Positions 1 to 9,300 of a stretch of 12,579 nt of DNA are shown piece by piece. The DNA is from Verrucomicrobia subdivision 3 bacterium UBA7542 (GTDB lineage Bacteria > Verrucomicrobiota > Verrucomicrobiia > Limisphaerales > UBA11358), in NCBI GenBank assembly GCA_002479245.1, contig DLMG01000390.1, forward strand, positions 1-12,579. Reading direction: 5' to 3'. Both the position numbers and the translations under genes were made by a program. Numbering within the stretch: the stretch's first letter is position 1; every line of letters begins with the position of its first letter. A model generated the notes under the pieces. The model saw only the letters and a program-made list of their open reading frames with translations. It made no database searches and was not told where the DNA came from.

Positions 1-2855
1 CCGCCCACGACGTCGCTAATATCCCACGCGCGCGGGTCGCCTTCGCCGTAGGTCGGGTAGGCCAGCACAATGGAGTGCCCCGTGCCGTCGGCGGCAACCG
101 GCCAGGGGTAAGTATCGGTGTAGGGCACCGTCAGCAATACGTTGCTTTGTTCATCCAGCAGTTGGAGGGTCTCGGAATGCTTGAGACTGCCGGTGTACGG
201 CCCAAAGACATTGGTGGTGAGACCATAAACATTGGCGATGCCTTGCGGTGAAGCGGCCAGGACAAAAAAGGCGCCGCCGGGGATCAGAGTGTTGGTGGGG
301 AAGGTATAATTCATGTCCGCACAGGTCACTTGATAGCTGCTGATGTCCTGGAAAAAGGGATTGGAATTGTAGAGTTCCAGGAACTCCACGTTGTTGCCGT
401 CGGTGCGCGGCGCGGGCTTCCACATGATTTCGGAAAAGACAATCCCAGTCATGCGGCTGGAAGGTCCCAGCGGTTCGTGGGGATTGACGAGCGTGGCCAC
501 CATCGCATTGGCGGGCGTGGTTTCATAATCCAGAAATTGCGCCGTGGTTGGTTGACTGGTGTTATGACTGGCGACGGCCAGGCCGAGGTAAATCTGGGCG
601 GGCATCGCAATCGTCACGGCGCCCAATTGCGTCCAGTTGGTCCCGTCGTAACTGCCGAAGCCGGTGAACACGTTGCCGACGCGATTGAGCCGCAGCCAGG
701 TATTGGGATAGTTGACCGGAAAACTTCCCGAGGTGACGGCCAGACCGTTGGTGGCCGCGCGATCGGCAAAGAAATCACCGTTCATGCCCGGCGTGGCCAG
801 GGCGGCGGCGAACGGGCTGCCCGCATCCAGGCTGGCGCGGGCCATCAAGCCGGCCTGCGCCCAAAGGTCGGACAAACCCAACCCGGCCAGACAGACCGTG
901 ACGTCAAAATTGCCGGTTTGGAGTTGATATTCAAAGTTGAATTGATCGCTGGTGCCGCCAATGTAATTGCCGGCACTGCTAACGTTCACCCCGTTGGACG
1001 TGTAGGTGGCGGTGGAAGCAATAGCCGGACTGCCGATGTCCAGCGGCGCAAAAGGTGAGGCCGTGAAACTGACCAGAGTGTTGGTGGCGATGAAATTCGG
1101 CGTGCTGGCCAGGTCGCAGATATTATTGATGACAATGGTATAATTGCTCCCATAGACCAGCGGCGCGGTCGTGAGCGTCACCGTGAAATTATTCGTGGCC
1201 AGCGCCGCGCCGGTAATGGCCAGGCCGTTCGTGAAGGCATAATTGGCAATGTTGGTGGCGGTCGTGACGGCGACCGGTTTTGAGAAAACGATCTCGACGT
1301 TGGCCGGTCCGACGTTAAAGACTCCGGTCACGGTCGGCGCCACGGTGTCGCGCAGCACGATGAGGGTGATGGGGGCGCTGGTGATCGAACCCGTGCTGTT
1401 GGTGATGACACAGGTGTATGTCTGGCCGTTGTTGAGCGCCAGACTGGCATTGGCGACTGTGTACACGGGCAGGGTGGCACCGGGCAGCTTGACTCCGGTA
1501 CTGTACCATTGGTAAGTCACGGGCGCCTGGTTTGTGACCAGCACCGAAAAAACCGCATTGAGATTCTCGACGACCGTCGTGTTGCTGGATTGGGTAAAAA
1601 TGCCCGGAGTTGTGTTCACGCCGTTGCATGGGATGAGGAGCGTGCCAGCCGCGCTGACCGCGGCCATCGGCTGCTCAAAAGTGGAATTGGGCAATTGCCA
1701 GCGCACGGAGAGGTTTTCGCCGCCATTGCCTTGCTGCATCCGCGCTTCCAGATAATAACGGCAGCCGCCTTGCAGATAGATGGGTGCCGATTGCTGGTTG
1801 GGGAACTCGGTCCAATCCTCCGATGCCGTGTAAGATGTTTGGGACGCAATCGGCGACATGCCGGCGGAGCTCTCGTTGGTGCTCAGGTAAAGCAGGGAAG
1901 TGTCATCGCTGGCGATCCAGAACGTGTAGAGGCCGTTGGTCGGCGGCACGACAAAAGTCCGCAGACGCTGGCCGAAGTAATTCATGGCCACGTTAATCTC
2001 GGTTTCAAAATTGGCAAAGATATGCGTGTAGGACGCGGCGGGATTGTTGGGCCAATTGGAGTTATAGGTGGTGTTCGTGAGCGCCGTCAGAGTGTTGCCG
2101 ACGCTGGAGTTGAGGTTGGTCCAAAGCTCCCGATAGATTCCGAAGGTGGCCAAGCTCAGGCCGACGTTGGTAAAAGTGGAGGTGTTCAGCGCGGCGTTGT
2201 TGTGGGCCGACACGGCCAACCCGGCCAGGGCGGAACCGGCCATTTCGATGGTGGCGGCGCTTCCGACTTGTGCCCAATTGGTCCCATCGAAACTGTAATA
2301 GCCGCTGAACTGGTCGCTCGATCGAACTAGTTTGACCCATACAGGCGTGGCAACCCCGGCGACCTGCGTGCTGGAGGACGCGGCGCCCGCCGTGCTGCGA
2401 AATTGAAAATTGACACCCTCGGTCGCGGTGGCGGTCATAAATGCATTAACCGCCCCGGCGGTGGTGTCGTTACGGAACATCACGCCCGCTTTGGACCAGC
2501 CGGAGCTTGGATCGGTGTTCTGCACGCTGGTGACCTGCGCAATGATTGCGCCGTCGCAATTGAAACTTTGGCTGGCGAAGTTGCATTGGTCGCCTGTTCC
2601 CCAGATGTCCGCGCCGCCACCGGAGACGGTCCAAGCGCCATTGTTATCAGACGCAGAACCGGCGTCCGCAGGCGTCCCGATATCCGTGTCGCTCCAACCC
2701 GGCGGCAGACCGGCTCTGGCGGGCGGCAGACCGGCGAGAAAGAACATCAAGGCCAGCAGCACAGGAGCGCTTGGGCGCAGGCCAGCCATCCGCCAAGCTC
2801 GACCGTATTCTGGAACGTGCGCGGGAAAATGCGGTGGAGTGTCGAAAGTTTTCAT
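1..2855 (-). CDS. Secreted PA14/Ig-like/lamin-tail-domain protein (3' end outside window)
   Basis: An open frame of 951 codons runs from ATG 2853-2855 and leaves the window at base 1. The signal peptide is MAGLRPSAPVLLALMFFLAG followed by LPPARA, with likely cleavage after residue 48. The domains are: ConA-like beta-sandwich 1 (51-235), PA14 (238-398, with YTFWIASDDTSLLYLS and CRYYLEARMQQG), Ig-like (415-502, with YQWYSTG and YTCVITN), SbsA-type Ig-like (503-600), ConA-like 2 (603-785), and a lamin-tail domain (803 onward, IVFSEIMWKPAP, NNVEFLELYN, HSETLQLLDE). The two ConA-like copies share the core S[FY]DGTNWxQ[VL]G and GLAV followed by HN. An alternative start is ATG 2787-2789, which would put the Met directly at the signal peptide and drop a 22-residue hydrophilic extension. 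No clear Shine-Dalgarno sequence precedes either start. The role is probably a surface or extracellular carbohydrate-binding/adhesive protein. In this lineage such proteins often carry CotH or further modules after the LTD, which cannot be seen here. Confidence 0.9.
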   Translation of the reverse strand, partial: MKTFDTPPHFPAHVPEYGRAWRMAGLRPSAPVLLALMFFLAGLPPARAGLPPGWSDTDIGTPADAGSASDNNGAWTVSGGGADIWGTGDQCNFASQSFNCDGAIIAQVTSVQNTDPSSGWSKAGVMFRNDTTAGAVNAFMTATATEGVNFQFRSTAGAASSSTQVAGVATPVWVKLVRSSDQFSGYYSFDGTNWAQVGSAATIEMAGSALAGLAVSAHNNAALNTSTFTNVGLSLATFGIYRELWTNLNSSVGNTLTALTNTTYNSNWPNNPAASYTHIFANFETEINVAMNYFGQRLRTFVVPPTNGLYTFWIASDDTSLLYLSTNESSAGMSPIASQTSYTASEDWTEFPNQQSAPIYLQGGCRYYLEARMQQGNGGENLSVRWQLPNSTFEQPMAAVSAAGTLLIPCNGVNTTPGIFTQSSNTTVVENLNAVFSVLVTNQAPVTYQWYSTGVKLPGATLPVYTVANASLALNNGQTYTCVITNSTGSITSAPITLIVLRDTVAPTVTGVFNVGPANVEIVFSKPVAVTTATNIANYAFTNGLAITGAALATNNFTVTLTTAPLVYGSNYTIVINNICDLASTPNFIATNTLVSFTASPFAPLDIGSPAIASTATYTSNGVNVSSAGNYIGGTSDQFNFEYQLQTGNFDVTVCLAGLGLSDLWAQAGLMARASLDAGSPFAAALATPGMNGDFFADRAATNGLAVTSGSFPVNYPNTWLRLNRVGNVFTGFGSYDGTNWTQLGAVTIAMPAQIYLGLAVASHNTSQPTTAQFLDYETTPANAMVATLVNPHEPLGPSSRMTGIVFSEIMWKPAPRTDGNNVEFLELYNSNPFFQDISSYQVTCADMNYTFPTNTLIPGGAFFVLAASPQGIANVYGLTTNVFGPYTGSLKHSETLQLLDEQSNVLLTVPYTDTYPWPVAADGTGHSIVLAYPTYGEGDPRAWDISDVVG
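501..2705 (-). repeat. Two diverged ConA-like domain copies inside the LTD protein
   Basis: Copy 1 is at 2151-2705 and copy 2 at 501-1049, separated by the PA14 and Ig-like domains. They align around WSKAGVMFR / WAQAGLMAR, then FSGYYSFDGTNWAQVG / FTGFGSYDGTNWTQLG, then LAGLAVSAHN / YLGLAVASHN. The copies are clearly homologous at protein level but well diverged, so the duplication is old. Confidence 0.75.
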
Positions 2856-2863
2856 GGTAAACA

Positions 2864-2896
2864 CTAATAAATAAGCGTTGTTGGGATGTTTTTCAA
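2864..2896 (-). promoter_or_regulatory. Possible sigma70-type promoter for the LTD protein gene
   Basis: In an AT-rich patch just upstream of the start, the minus strand has TTGAAA (2891-2896), then 17 bases, then TATTTA (2868-2873). The -35 is good and the -10 is poor. Transcription would begin near 2861, only about 5 nt before the ATG at 2855 but about 72 nt before the alternative ATG at 2789. It is the only AT-rich stretch in the spacer. Confidence 0.25.
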
Positions 2897-2924
2897 ATTT
2901 AAATCAGGAAAATCGGGGAGGCAA

Positions 2925-3095
2925 TGGGCAGTTGGACACTGTATCTGGGGCGCGGCTTGTCCCAAGCCGCAGCACCGGCAAATGCAGGAATACCTTGAAA
3001 AGTTTTTATGAACCGGTCTTCGCGAATGGAACTGCTGCGAGTTGGGACAACTCGCGCTCCGATGGTCGGGCAGATACAGTGTTCCTTTGCGCCCA
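2925..3095. repeat. REPIN/MITE-like inverted-repeat element with two covarying hairpins
   Basis: The left end reads TGGGC, then GGACACTGTATCTGGGGCGC (2934 on). The right end, read on the minus strand, gives TGGGC, then GGAACACTGTATCTG. Inside each arm is a perfect 8-bp hairpin with a 3-base loop. At 2952-2970 the minus strand reads GCGGCTTGGGACAAGCCGC; at 3037-3055 the plus strand reads GCGAGTTGGGACAACTCGC. The loops are identical and the two differing stem positions are compensated on the other side. The right arm has about 10 extra bases between the end and the hairpin. No clear target-site duplication and no coding capacity are seen. This is the layout of a non-autonomous REP doublet. Confidence 0.7.
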
Positions 3096-3129
3096 ACGGA
3101 AAAGGGAGCCATTCGACCTTCCACCATGG

Positions 3130-3151
3130 CGGCAGCCGTTGCTGGCTGCCG
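3130..3151. repeat. GC-rich hairpin in the intergenic spacer
   Basis: CGGCAGCC and GGCTGCCG form an 8-bp perfect stem around the loop GTTGCT. It lies between the REPIN-like element and the 20-bp palindrome, with no adjacent T-tract on either strand. Confidence 0.6.
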
Positions 3152-3164
3152 TATCGCCCGGACT

Positions 3165-3184
3165 CCTGCCTGCCGGCAGGCAGG
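3165..3184. repeat. Perfect 20-bp palindrome
   Basis: CCTGCCTGCCGGCAGGCAGG is its own reverse complement over all 20 bases, with no spacer. It could be a protein-binding site, a cruciform-forming site or a dispersed intergenic palindrome; the sequence alone does not decide. Confidence 0.85.
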
Positions 3185-3242
3185 TCCAGCCGGGTGGTCT
3201 GAGGTGGAAGCGAGGTCATAACGTGGATTCGGCTTTGTGGCC

Positions 3243-3304
3243 CGGGCGGCAGGGATGCCGCCGGGTACGGCAGGCAAGGATGCCGCTACCGATCGGTGGC
3301 GGCG
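3243..3304 (-). repeat. Tandem pair of GC-rich hairpins downstream of the giant CDS
   Basis: Two copies of GGCA[G/A]GGATGCCGC start at 3248 and 3273, 25 bp apart. The first forms stem GGCGGCA/TGCCGCC around a 4-base loop (3245-3262, extendable by three pairs past a bulge). The second sits in a separate stem, CCGCTACC with GGTGGCGG around GATC (3283-3302, one non-Watson-Crick pair). They lie 35-96 bases after the stop codon, so they may block 3' exonuclease or aid termination. The lack of a T-tract argues against a classic Rho-independent terminator. Confidence 0.5.
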
Positions 3305-3338
3305 CCGGGTTGCAGCCGGAAAATTGATTCATGCGCCA

Positions 3339-6300
3339 TCATGGATATTCGTAGAGCCGGAAAAACTTCGCGCTGGCCGGCGGGCCGGTCTGGCCGTTGT
3401 CAATGAAGGTATAGACGCCGTTGGTCAGCGTGAGAACCGGACTGGGAATAACGGACCAATTGCTGAACGGCAGCGAGACATTGGTCGTCCATTGAATCCC
3501 ATACTGGTAATTCGTCGGCGCGCTCCACCGGAGCACCAGGTCATTGGTCCCGCCCACGCTGGTGACGGTGACGCTGGAAATGGACAGCGTTTGCGGTATC
3601 GGCGTCATAAACGGCCAGGCGATAAGCCGGTAAAATTTCACGGGGCCGAACCCGCCCGTCAATGAGCCGTCATCAAAGAAGGTGAAGATTCCGGTGGTGG
3701 AGGTCAGGACGATGTTGGAAATCGTATTCCACGCCGCCGGTGGCGCGAGATTGGTCGTCCACTGCACCTGGTACTGATAATTCGTCAGGCCGTTCCATTG
3801 GAGCCAGACGCCGCCGTTGGTCGCGGTGATGCTGAAATTGGAAACCGCATTGGTCGGGGCGTAACCGAACGCCACCTGAAAGATAAACAGGACGTTGTTG
3901 GCGCCCGGGTTTTGGAAGCCGAGGTAATAATTCGTACCCGGCACGAGCGGCGGCACGGAATTGCTCGTGAGCACAAAGACGCCGGAATTGGTGGCGGACA
4001 GCATCAGGAAGTCGCCCGCGTTGGTGTCGCCGGTGGGCGGATTGGTCTGGTTGAACCACACGTTCAACGGCCCGCTGGCGGCCATCAGGAAATTGCTCGC
4101 CGCGATGGCGTTGGCCGGCACGGCCACCACCACCTGCGACATGCCCCCGGCCAGGACGGTGTTGGTGGCGGGACCCGGGTTGGTGATCAGCCCCAGATTC
4201 GGGTAGGCGAGGATCCGGTAAAACTTCATGAGGGCCGGCCCGCCGGTCAGCGAACCGTCGTCAAAGAAACTGTAATGTCCGTTGGTCGCCGTCACGGAGA
4301 CATTGATGGTCGGGTTCAAAACCGTGTTCCAGGCAATCAGCGGCAGCAGATTGGTCGTCCACTGGATCTGATATTGGTAATTCGTCGGGCCCTGCCATTG
4401 GAGCAGGAAGCCGTTGGTCCCGTTGATATTGGTGTAAGTAATGGAGGTGATGGTGATGACCACCGGTACGGGCGTCGGCGGCGGCAAGGGCGCCGGCGGA
4501 TAAAAATCAACTTCCAGCCCGAAATTCACCGGGAAGCCGTTCAGGTTTTGCACGCCCAGATAATACGTTCCGCCCGGAATGATATTGGTCGGCATGAAGT
4601 TTGTGGTTATGCCCAGGAGGGAACTGCCGCCCAGCGAATTGGTCAGCAAAATATAGTCGCCCGTGTTGGTTCCAGTCGGGAAGCCCGCCCGGCTGAACCA
4701 CAGATTCAGCGGCGCGCTGGGTGAAATCAGGATGTTCGTGGCCAATTGCGCGTAATACGGCACCGTGACCAGGTAATAGGTGAAGCTGCCGGCCGGAAGC
4801 GTGTTCGTCTGCGGCACGGCGTTGGTGAGCGGCAGCGAGCTGGTGATGATGTTGGTAATGCTGACCATGACGCTGACCGTCACGTCAAAACCGTTGGTGG
4901 TGGCCAGGTTCGTGACGCTGAAGCCGAACGAGGCGAAGCCGAAATAATCATTCGTGGGCATGAACGTGGCCGTGTAGCCGTTCGTTCCCAGGGTCACGGT
5001 GCCGTTGGTGCCATTGGTCACGCCAAAGCTCAGGTTGCCCGTCCGGCCCACCACCGCATAAAGGTTCACGTCCACCGGCGTGTTCGAAACGGTCAAGGCA
5101 TGCGGCGCGGCCAGCCAGTTGATATAGTGCTCCAGGTCCGTGTAACCGTCCGGGTTGCTGTGATTATTGTTCGGCACGGCCGGATTCATGCTGTTCGTGC
5201 CGAGTGCGGCCAGGGTGATTTCCCAGTAATCGGGGATGCCGTCCCCGTCGCTGTCCAGCGGCTGCGGGGCGGAATCGAGCACCGGCCAGGGATTGACGCC
5301 GACGAAGTTGGTAAGTCCCTGGGCAACCCAATACACGGCCGCGTTCGAGTAACCGGAGTAGGTCGCTCCGAAGTTGGTGCCAAGGTAAACGCCCGGGAAA
5401 CTGTTCGAGCTGATGAAGTCAATGATCTGGCCGCTCTTGTTGCGGACGTTGGCGACGATGTTGGTGTCCACCGGGTCGCGCAGGAGGGACGTGCCGGCCG
5501 CCGGACTGCCCGCCGCCGTGGCGCCCGCCACCGAGGCGCCGGCAAAGGCCAGCACCTGCTCGTAGGCGAACGCGGGATCATTCGTGGCGGCCGGGATTCC
5601 GTTGGTGATCAGGGTTGGGCTGGCGAGTTGAGTCAGCAGTCCGCTGAACATGTTCCAATCGGTGTTGGTGCCCTCGAGCACGATGTTGAAGGCATTGGTG
5701 TCAATCAAGTTGGTGGCCTCGTAAATCTGCGTGAACGTGGCGTTGGTCACGCCGGAGGCAAAGGCGATGTTGGGATTAACGCTGTTGCTGCCGGCGATGA
5801 AATAATTGCCGCGGTAGTTGAGATAATTGGTGTAGCCGCCCGGATTGTCCGCCGTGTCGTCCTCGTTGAGACCGGCCGCTGCGCCCCAGTTGCACACCAC
5901 GTTGTTGATGAAATCCAACTGGATATCATCGCCCACCCGCGGATTGTAGCTGTAGTTGTCCGCGTAAAGGTTGTGCAGATAGCTGATGGCGCCGGAGCCG
6001 TAACGGATGAGCGAACCGTAGCCGTGCTCCTGGTAGCCGGCGTTGCCGTTGCCGATCAAATAGGCGGAATGGTCGAGCGGCTGGGCGATCATGGACCACT
6101 GCACCGTGACGTTCGTCGAATAGGTGGTGGACAGGACGGTGTCAAGGCTCCACGACGCGGAAATATGGTCGGCAATCGAATTCGTGACCCCGATGAAATG
6201 GAACGAATCGCCCTGGAAGTACTGGGCATAGATATCGCCCGGGCGGCAGCGGACGAAGCGCACCACCTCGTCGTGGGCGCTATCCAACCCGGGGACGCTC

Positions 6301-9300
6301 TCCGCCGAGAACGTCAACCCCTGGATGGTGATGCCGGCGCCCGGTGCCGTCTGGCCGGCGATGGTGAAATACGGATTATTGATCTGGAGCGGCGAATACA
6401 AATTGATGGCGCCGGAAACGTCGAAGACGATGGTGCGGCTGCCAAAGGTGGATTGGATGCCGTTGCGCAGGCTGCCCGGCCCGGAATCATTCAGGTTGAC
6501 GACGTGATAAACATCGCCGCCGCGACCGCCGATGGCAAAGCCACCCGCGCCTTCCGCGCCGGGGAACGCCGGCTGGCCGTTCGTGAGGACCACCAGGACA
6601 TGGAAAATGTCAGTCGCCGTCAGCAAGGTTGTGGTGTCCGTCACGATGTTGGTGAGGGTATAGACGGCAGGCGCCTGGCTGGTCGCTGGCGTCCAGGTGA
6701 TGACGCCGTTGGTATCAATGACCGGAGCCGGACCACTATACACGGAGCTGGTGAGCACGTAGGTCAACGGCGGCACTCCGCCCGTGGCGCTGTTGGTCAC
6801 GGTAAACAACTGGTTCGCAATGGCGAGCAGTTCGGGTAATTGCGGCAGGCTCAGGGGCGGCGGCACCAGATGGAAGAACACCTGAATGTCGTAATTGACG
6901 GAGTAGCTGTTCAGGTTTTGCACGCCCAGATAATAAATTCCGCCCGCAGCAAAATTAGTCGGTATGCTGGTGGTGTTCAAAATGGCCAAGCCGCCGCCTG
7001 TGGGTGCGCTAAGGATCAGATAATCCTGCGGCAGAATACCGGTGGGCGGGTTGAACGCGTCGAACAGCAGGTTCAGCGGACCGGTGGTGTTCAACAGGAT
7101 GTTCGTGGAGATGTCCGCATTGGTCGGCACCTGGACCAGGTAATACGCGATGCCACCCGGCGGAACGGTATTGCTGGTTATCGTCTGCCCGTTGGTGAGC
7201 GTGGTGATAGTGGGCGGCGTGTAGGGGAAATTGAACCGCAACTGCCAGCTCACCAGCGAAGGCGCGGGATTGGTGGCGCCCACGCGGTCGTCCTGGATTT
7301 CGAGCTGCCACTGGCCCTCCGCGTTCTCGCCGTCCAGGAGGTCGAGGGATTCTTCGGGCTGGTAATACAGGTCGTAATTGTTCGTCGGGATCGTGGTCAT
7401 GACGAAACTGTCCAGCAACATGCCCGGCTCAAGCCCGGTGATTTGCAGCGGCGTGTTGGTCGTGGTGGCGGTGAAACTGTAGGTGGCGGTCTGCCAGTTG
7501 GTGTCGTTGCCGAAGAAGATGGGTTGAGGAGCGCCGTTCAACGTCAACTGCGCCTCCGCCAGCCCTTGGGCGATGCCGGCCGGCGCGTTGGTGTTGTACT
7601 TCGCCATGCCATTGGTGCCCTGATTGTAAATGGCTATGATTTCCGAGGCCGAGAGCGGGCGATTGTAAATGGTCGGCTCGTCCAGATATCCTTGTAAAGC
7701 ATTGAAATCAGGGCTGGCAAAGTTGCCGGCAGCCCGCCAACCCAGGTATAAAGGAAAGCTGGTCTGTGGCGTAAAGGCGGTACCCAGATTCGTGTTTGCG
7801 ACCACCACACCATTTCGATAAATCACCGCATTCCCGCTCATTCTGTCGTAGGTCAACGCCACATGTTGGAAACTGCCAACGGCTACCACGTTAACAAGTG
7901 AAGAAATCGGATGGAAGGCGCTGGTCGTGTCCTCAAGATTGGCGGTAAGGTCGCCCTCCCCGCTAGCGGGCCCACCGGTACCATTATAGGGTGCGATTGC
8001 GAACTGGACACCGACGGAAGCGTCGCCGCTGCCGGAACCCGTGTTCCATTCAAACAAAGTCGCGAGATATTCCTGGGCCCCCCAGTAAACCCAGGTGTCC
8101 AGGGTGAAACCGCTGCTGCTGGTCCCTACATCAAGACTGCTACTGGCGGGATATTGAATATAGGAACTGGTTCCATTAAAGACCATCGCCTGTCCGACCA
8201 CGCCATTGGTGTAGGTGATATCCTGTACCGTGGCCGGGTTATTGGCACTGATGCTGTCGTTCGCATTACTTTCGCCGCGCCACAAAGCCACGGCGCCCGG
8301 GCCGCGATACGCAAACGACAGGGTGTAAGTGGTGCCGGGAATCGTGGGCAGGATCCGGGAAATCTGGCCGTCGGCCAGCGCCAGCAGGTTGGTGCCGGAA
8401 TAGGCCAGCGCCGCATTGCTGATCACCGTGACCTGATTGGCGGATACGAACCAGCCGTCAAAGTAATGGCTCTGGGCGTAATCCCCGGCCGCTGCGCCTT
8501 CAAAGCCATTGTTCCCGGTCAAGGGCGCCAGGCCAATCGCGTCCAGCAGCACCCCGGACACCCCCGGCGTTTGCGAGACAAACGCGAACAGCGTGGACGG
8601 AGAAGTCGCGGTAAAGAGGAGTGACGTCGTCGCCCATCCCAGGTTGGCCCACGTGTTGGTGAATTTGGTTATTGAGAGCGTCAGCAACGGGTTGCTGTTT
8701 GTCTGGAGTTGCACCGTAACCGTGGGAGTGCCATGAGTACGGGCATCAGGATTCGGGGCGTAGGCAAAGCTCAGTTGGTAGGTTTGCCCTGCCACGGTGG
8801 TGACGTTCGTTGAAATCGTTCCCTGGCCATTGCCATTGATATCCAAATAATTCGTTCCTTCGAATGCCGTGGAGCCAAAAACTCCGGTGGGAAGGACGTC
8901 CACACTTCCTGAATTGACATACCATCCTCCAGCAAAATAACTTCCTGCCAATGGAGTGCCGCCAATAGCTCCTTCAAAACCACTGTACCATCCGGGGACA
9001 ACCACATTGGTCGTCACTGGTATCGCCGACACGAACGGCGTGGGGGCGAACTTGATGGGCGTCGTGGTCAGGTTCGTGTTCTCCGTCAACACCAGATAGG
9101 TTTGCCGGGCCTGCAAGGCACTTACCGTGTAATCCCACAGGTCGCCCGGGCCTTCATTGTTGTTGGCGGACGGAGGATTCATCACGATGGTCAGAAAGCT
9201 GGAATTGGCGTAGGCGACATTGAACTCACCGCTGCCGCTGATCATGCCGGAATCAAAAATCTGGGCTCCGCTCTGGTCATCAATGACCATCTCATCCGGC

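Larger units (their letters stand above)
2856..3338. other. Intergenic spacer, 483 bp, repeat-dense and without a credible gene
   Basis: The spacer between the stop of the giant protein and the start of the LTD protein holds at least six inverted-repeat structures, listed separately, and the AT-rich leader at about 2860-2915. Short open frames cross it on both strands, but they run through the palindromes, have no recognisable domain and have no convincing ribosome binding site. No tRNA or riboswitch is recognised. Confidence 0.8.

Noticed and set aside
2864..3277. 137-codon minus-strand open frame in the spacer, and the overlapping plus-strand frame at 2878-3327.
   Set aside because: They read straight through the palindromes and hairpins, resemble no known protein and lack a convincing ribosome binding site.
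3243..3304. Rho-independent terminator for the giant gene.
   Set aside because: The stems are strong, but no T-tract follows in the direction of transcription, so they are listed as repeats only.
3342..4454. Tandem repeats in DNA that could suggest a CRISPR or other repeat array.
   Set aside because: The repeats are in frame and explained by the FnIII-like protein units. There are no equal-length repeats with unique spacers.
5118..5255. Dockerin domain, which would suggest a cellulosome-like complex.
   Set aside because: The loops DSDGDGIPD and NPDGYTDLE fit the EF-hand/TSP3-like tail common after lyases. The paired near-identical dockerin segments are missing.
4746..6839. 697-codon open frame on the plus strand, antisense to the lyase region, and similar plus-strand frames at 3798-4724, 6840-7697 and 9102-10226.
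   Set aside because: Their translations are Arg/Gly/His/Val-rich with no domain and lie exactly opposite a domain-rich frame. They are by-products of GC-rich codon use on the other strand.
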